From the NCBI RefSeq assembly GCF_010731715.1, contig NZ_AP022587.1:2542001-2606000 (forward strand): 64,000 nt of DNA, written 5' to 3'. Position numbers and translations under genes: made by a program. Shown here one piece after another: positions 61,003 to 64,000 of this stretch. The stretch is from Mycobacterium stomatepiae. Lineage in GTDB: Bacteria; Actinomycetota; Actinomycetes; Mycobacteriales; Mycobacteriaceae. Every line of letters begins with the position of its first letter. Position 1 is the first letter of the stretch. The notes beneath the pieces were generated by a model. The model had not been told where the DNA came from. It worked only from the letters and a program-made list of their open reading frames with translations, and searched no databases.

Positions 61003-62046
61003 GTGCACCTGGGCATGATCCCGGACGACCCGGCCGAATGGAAGGCGCTGGCGTCACGCCAACTACCGTTACCAATCTTCGAAACCCACTTCGCATTCGC
61101 CCGTGCACGCGCGATCATGGCGGCAACCAAACTTGGCGTTTTCGAGTCGTTGAGCGAGCAGGCGGCGACGCCGGCCGAGGTCGCCGAGCGGTGCGGAACG
61201 GACACGTTCGCGACGCGGCAACTGCTGGTCGCCCTCGCCGGGTCCGGCTACCTGCTGTACCGCGAAGGCCGGTACGCGCTGGCTCAGACCGCGCGCACCT
61301 GGCTGCTGTCGGAAAGTCCTCGCTCGATGGTCGATGCGGTGCTCTTCGCGTTCGACGAGTGGGAGCTCATGATGCACGTCGAAGACTATGTGCGTACCGG
61401 TATCCCGCTCGAGCTGCACCAGACCATGACCGGTGTGCAATGGGCGCATTACCTGCGGTCCATGCGGGCAATGGCCGGCGTGATCGCGCACGAGGTCGCG
61501 CAGTTCCTCCCGGTGCCGGGCGGCGCCACCGACATGATCGACGTCGGCGGCGCGCACGGACGTTACTCGGTTGCCCTGTGCCGGCGCCATTCCCAGTTGC
61601 GCTCGGTAGTCCTGGACGTGCCCGAGGCCGTCAGGGCCGCGGCGCCGCTGTTGGCCACCGAGAACCTGGGTGCTCGCGTCGTCCACCTCGAAGCCGACGC
61701 GCTGACGCATGGTTTCGGTGTCAAGACCTACGACGTGGTGTTGTTGTGCAATCTCGCACGACACTTCAGCGCCGCGGAGAACGCGCTGCTAATCCGGCGA
61801 TTGGGGCGCGCCCTGCGGCCACGCGGCGTCCTCGCGGTTATCGAGCCCCTGCGTCTCGAAACAGGGCATAGTGCAAGCGAATTCGCTGCTCTGAACGAAC
61901 TGTACTTCGGGTCGACCAGCCGCTCCGGCACATGGACAACACGTGACTCCGCGGACTGGCAGCGTGCTGCAGGACTGCAGCCGTCCGCCGACCCGATCAC
62001 CTTGAGCGGCGGCGACGTCGGCTTACAGATCGCGACGAAGATCTAG
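61003..62046 (+). CDS. SAM-dependent O-methyltransferase (winged-helix type)
   Basis: A 347-residue methyltransferase. The N-terminal part (ATKLGVFESL, AEVAERCGTDTFATRQLLVAL in part) is the dimerisation/winged-helix domain of plant-like O-methyltransferases. IDVGGAHGRYSVAL is the SAM loop and LLCNLARHFSAAENALLIRR holds the likely catalytic His. Start GTG 61003 or ATG 61015. It would methylate the product of the adjacent oxidase; the substrate is unknown. Confidence 0.87.
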   Translation: MHLGMIPDDPAEWKALASRQLPLPIFETHFAFARARAIMAATKLGVFESLSEQAATPAEVAERCGTDTFATRQLLVALAGSGYLLYREGRYALAQTARTWLLSESPRSMVDAVLFAFDEWELMMHVEDYVRTGIPLELHQTMTGVQWAHYLRSMRAMAGVIAHEVAQFLPVPGGATDMIDVGGAHGRYSVALCRRHSQLRSVVLDVPEAVRAAAPLLATENLGARVVHLEADALTHGFGVKTYDVVLLCNLARHFSAAENALLIRRLGRALRPRGVLAVIEPLRLETGHSASEFAALNELYFGSTSRSGTWTTRDSADWQRAAGLQPSADPITLSGGDVGLQIATKI

Positions 62047-62049
62047 CGG

Positions 62050-63873
62050 CTAACCCGGCAGCACCGGGACGGCGCCACCGGTCATCAGGCCCGGCACCTC
62101 CGACCACGTCTGCTGACTTTCCGACGCCGACGCCGAATACTGCAGCACGCCTTGCGGAGCCGCGACGTAGACGGTCGACGGGTTGGCCGCGATCGCGGTC
62201 AGCGGAATCTGCAAACCGTGCGCGGGAGCATCGGAGTTCACCCCGTCGAGGTTGACGTACGAGACCGGATGAGCGAGGTCGTTGCGGGTGACCACCATGT
62301 CGTCGCCGGTGCGCCAGTACAGGGACACCACCGTATTGCCCAGCCCGAAACCCAACCGACGGGGATAGGTCAGCGCATACTGCCCGGCCTGGGTCTGCTC
62401 GACACCCGCGAGGATGACCTCGCCGCCGATCACCATCGCGGCCCGGGTGCCGTCGCGGGACAGTTGCAGGTCGGTGATCGGCCCCGGGAACTTGCTCGCC
62501 AACGCCCCGGAATCCACCGGAAGGCGCGCGGGTTGCCCAGATGCCGGCTCCTGGATGGCCCGCAGCACGTTATTACCATCCACCACCACCCAGACCGCGT
62601 CGTCCAGGGCCCAACTGGGACGCGACAGGCTGTGTCCGTCGGCGGATTGAACCGCCTCGCCACCGAGATCACCGATCCACAGTGACTCCGCCATGTCGGG
62701 GGCGCCGCGGTGCAGGGTCACGACGGACGCCACCTGCCGTCCGCTGCGGGACAACGCGGCCAGCGTCTGGTCGCCCATCCGGCCGATAGCGCCGGGCACC
62801 GTGCTGGTCCGCTGCCCGTCCAATCCGACCAGCGATCCGTTGATCAGGGCGTGCAGGCCCGCGCCGGCTCCGTCGGCCACGCCGGGGTCGGTGGCGGCGA
62901 CGTCGGAGGTGGTCCACCCTTCGGCGAACCGGTCGTCCAGCGGGGCCCCGTCGGCATTGATCACATAGGGCCCCCGGATGTCGGCTCGGGCCAGCGTCCA
63001 AATGATTTGCGCGGCAAGCAATTGCCTACTGTGCGGGTCGGTGGTCGACAGCTTCTGCAAATCGATGCGCGCCCCACCGTAGCCGCGCCCGATCCCGTTC
63101 TTACCGCCGTCGGCCCGGGTCACCGGCCCGCGCAGCCGCAAGGGCGGGGCGAGCAGGTTGCGTACTGTGTGCGCCATCTCGGGCCGGGGTCCGGCCAACA
63201 GCTTGGAGATGAGTTCGGTGGGCAGCTGATCATGGTCGGAGACCGCAACGTAGCGCGGGTCGGGCACCACCGTCTTACCGGTCGGGTCGGCGAAGTACAG
63301 CGTGTTGCGTTTGTAGGTGGCCTGAAACTGTTGCCAGTCCAGGAAAACACCGTTGGGCAGCTTGTCGATTCGCCAGCCGCCGGATGTCTTGACCAACTCG
63401 ATCGCGCCCGGGTCCGGCAGCACGCCCTCGGCCGTCTCGAACACCCCGATATCGGACAGCGAACCCAAGATGTCAGCCCGCATCGTCGCCGAAACCCGTT
63501 CGGCGCCACGGGTTTCGACGAACACCACGTGGTCGATCAGCAGTGCGCTACCGGCGTCGTCCCAGGCGTTGGATGCCGACTGGGTGAGGAACTGCCGCGC
63601 CGCCAGATGCCGGTTGGCCGGATCGGCTGTGGCCTTGAGGAATTCGCGGAGCAACACGTCGGGATCCATGCCGGGGGTCGGCTTGGGCAGATTCGACGGC
63701 GCGGGCCGCTCGACCGTACCGATGGCCTGCGGCGCCGATGTGCTCGGCACCCCAGCACACCCGGCGAGCAGCGCCGCCAGCAGCGCGACGACGAGCTTGC
63801 GCCCGACGACGATGCGGGCCGAGATCGCCCGCTGAGAAGTCGGGCAATCCAGCGTCCGCATCACAGGCTCCAC
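62050..63873 (-). CDS. lpqB: lipoprotein LpqB
   Basis: A 607-residue lipoprotein. [14 protein letters not shown] gives a lipobox (LAGC) near residue 38. GerMN-like sequence follows in the first half ([19 protein letters not shown] in part) and a beta-propeller-like C-terminal half. LpqB interacts with the sensor kinase MtrB and affects MtrA signalling. It starts at GTG 63873 or ATG 63861, the latter overlapping mtrB's stop in TGATG. Confidence 0.93.
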   Translation of the reverse strand: MEPVMRTLDCPTSQRAISARIVVGRKLVVALLAALLAGCAGVPSTSAPQAIGTVERPAPSNLPKPTPGMDPDVLLREFLKATADPANRHLAARQFLTQSASNAWDDAGSALLIDHVVFVETRGAERVSATMRADILGSLSDIGVFETAEGVLPDPGAIELVKTSGGWRIDKLPNGVFLDWQQFQATYKRNTLYFADPTGKTVVPDPRYVAVSDHDQLPTELISKLLAGPRPEMAHTVRNLLAPPLRLRGPVTRADGGKNGIGRGYGGARIDLQKLSTTDPHSRQLLAAQIIWTLARADIRGPYVINADGAPLDDRFAEGWTTSDVAATDPGVADGAGAGLHALINGSLVGLDGQRTSTVPGAIGRMGDQTLAALSRSGRQVASVVTLHRGAPDMAESLWIGDLGGEAVQSADGHSLSRPSWALDDAVWVVVDGNNVLRAIQEPASGQPARLPVDSGALASKFPGPITDLQLSRDGTRAAMVIGGEVILAGVEQTQAGQYALTYPRRLGFGLGNTVVSLYWRTGDDMVVTRNDLAHPVSYVNLDGVNSDAPAHGLQIPLTAIAANPSTVYVAAPQGVLQYSASASESQQTWSEVPGLMTGGAVPVLPG

Positions 63874-64000
63874 TCGGCGTGCTCATGCTGGCGCGGCCGC
63901 TCCGTGCCCACCGGCTGCTGCTGCCCGGGCTCCCCCGCCGGGGGCGCCGGCGTCGGGATGGGTTTCATCGGCAACGGACTGGTGGTGACCTTGTGGCCAC
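63861..64000 (-). CDS. mtrB: sensor histidine kinase MtrB, C-terminal end
   Basis: The minus strand entering at 64000 reads [20 protein letters not shown] and ends HEHAEWSL then TGA at 63861. This is the Pro-rich C-terminal tail of MtrB, with the kinase itself beyond the window. The overlap with lpqB shows the mtrAB-lpqB operon. Confidence 0.85.
   Translation of the reverse strand, partial: GHKVTTSPLPMKPIPTPAPPAGEPGQQQPVGTERPRQHEHAEWSL

Noticed and set aside
59661..61205. 514-codon minus frame opposite the FAD-linked oxidase
   Set aside because: Antisense shadow of a clear coding region, no family similarity.

Overview
The window is high-GC DNA from a mycobacterium, most likely a slow grower. 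This is inferred from family membership and gene order: whiB1, sigH-rshA, pdtaS, desA3 with its reductase, a WS/DGAT acyltransferase, a mycolate methyltransferase, a 13E12-type element, secA1 and mtrB-lpqB. The backbone follows, from memory, the M. tuberculosis order from about Rv3207c to Rv3245c. No tRNA, rRNA, CRISPR array or transposase was seen.

Layout. 0.1-16.7 kb is conserved backbone: DUF3152 protein, TetR, DUF3107, an MmpS-like membrane protein, a MiaE-like ferritin fold protein, DEAD-box helicase, ParA-like ATPase, the gpm2-entC-GNAT operon, a lipid kinase-like protein, whiB1, pdtaS, a biotinylated mini-protein, the 24-residue ribosomal protein bL37, rshA-sigH, an SDR, and a ybaK-like gene stopped by an amber codon. 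16.7-28.3 kb is an accessory block: a cyclopropane-synthase-like enzyme, hydrolase and PucR debris, a broken PucR regulator divergent from a DUF3556/FAD-oxidoreductase pair, an SDR/TetR locus with a palindrome, and a frameshifted 13E12/HNH element. 28.4-31.5 kb is backbone again (SRAP, aroA, rsgA). 31.4-37.0 kb is a second accessory block: an HxlR regulator with a frameshifted thiolase, then a stretch with two TACCC-N5-GGGTA palindromes (the published CsoR/RicR copper-repressor motif), a DUF1275 membrane protein, a VIT/CCC1-type Fe/Mn transporter, and a Met/His-rich DUF5134 membrane protein. 37.0-43.2 kb is backbone, but ppk2 and the Rv3235-like gene are broken. 43.4-46.5 kb holds an MddA-like methyltransferase, an HD-GYP/LuxR protein and an unknown partner. 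46.6-51.3 kb is secA1, hpf and comF. 51.3-62.0 kb is the third accessory block: MarR and SDR debris, a Crp-NMO-SDR-FAD dehydrogenase operon, three related AraC regulators, and a berberine-bridge-type oxidase with an O-methyltransferase. The window ends in lpqB and the tail of mtrB.

The most striking overall feature is gene decay. At least twelve genes or gene pieces are broken: two amber nonsense codons, one deletion between short repeats, in-frame internal deletions, and about six single-base indels, several in C or G runs. The indels could in part be assembly errors; the nonsense codons and larger deletions are less easily explained that way. The best candidate for something undescribed is the 33.3-37.0 kb segment, where two copper-repressor-like operators bracket a small set of metal-flavoured membrane genes.
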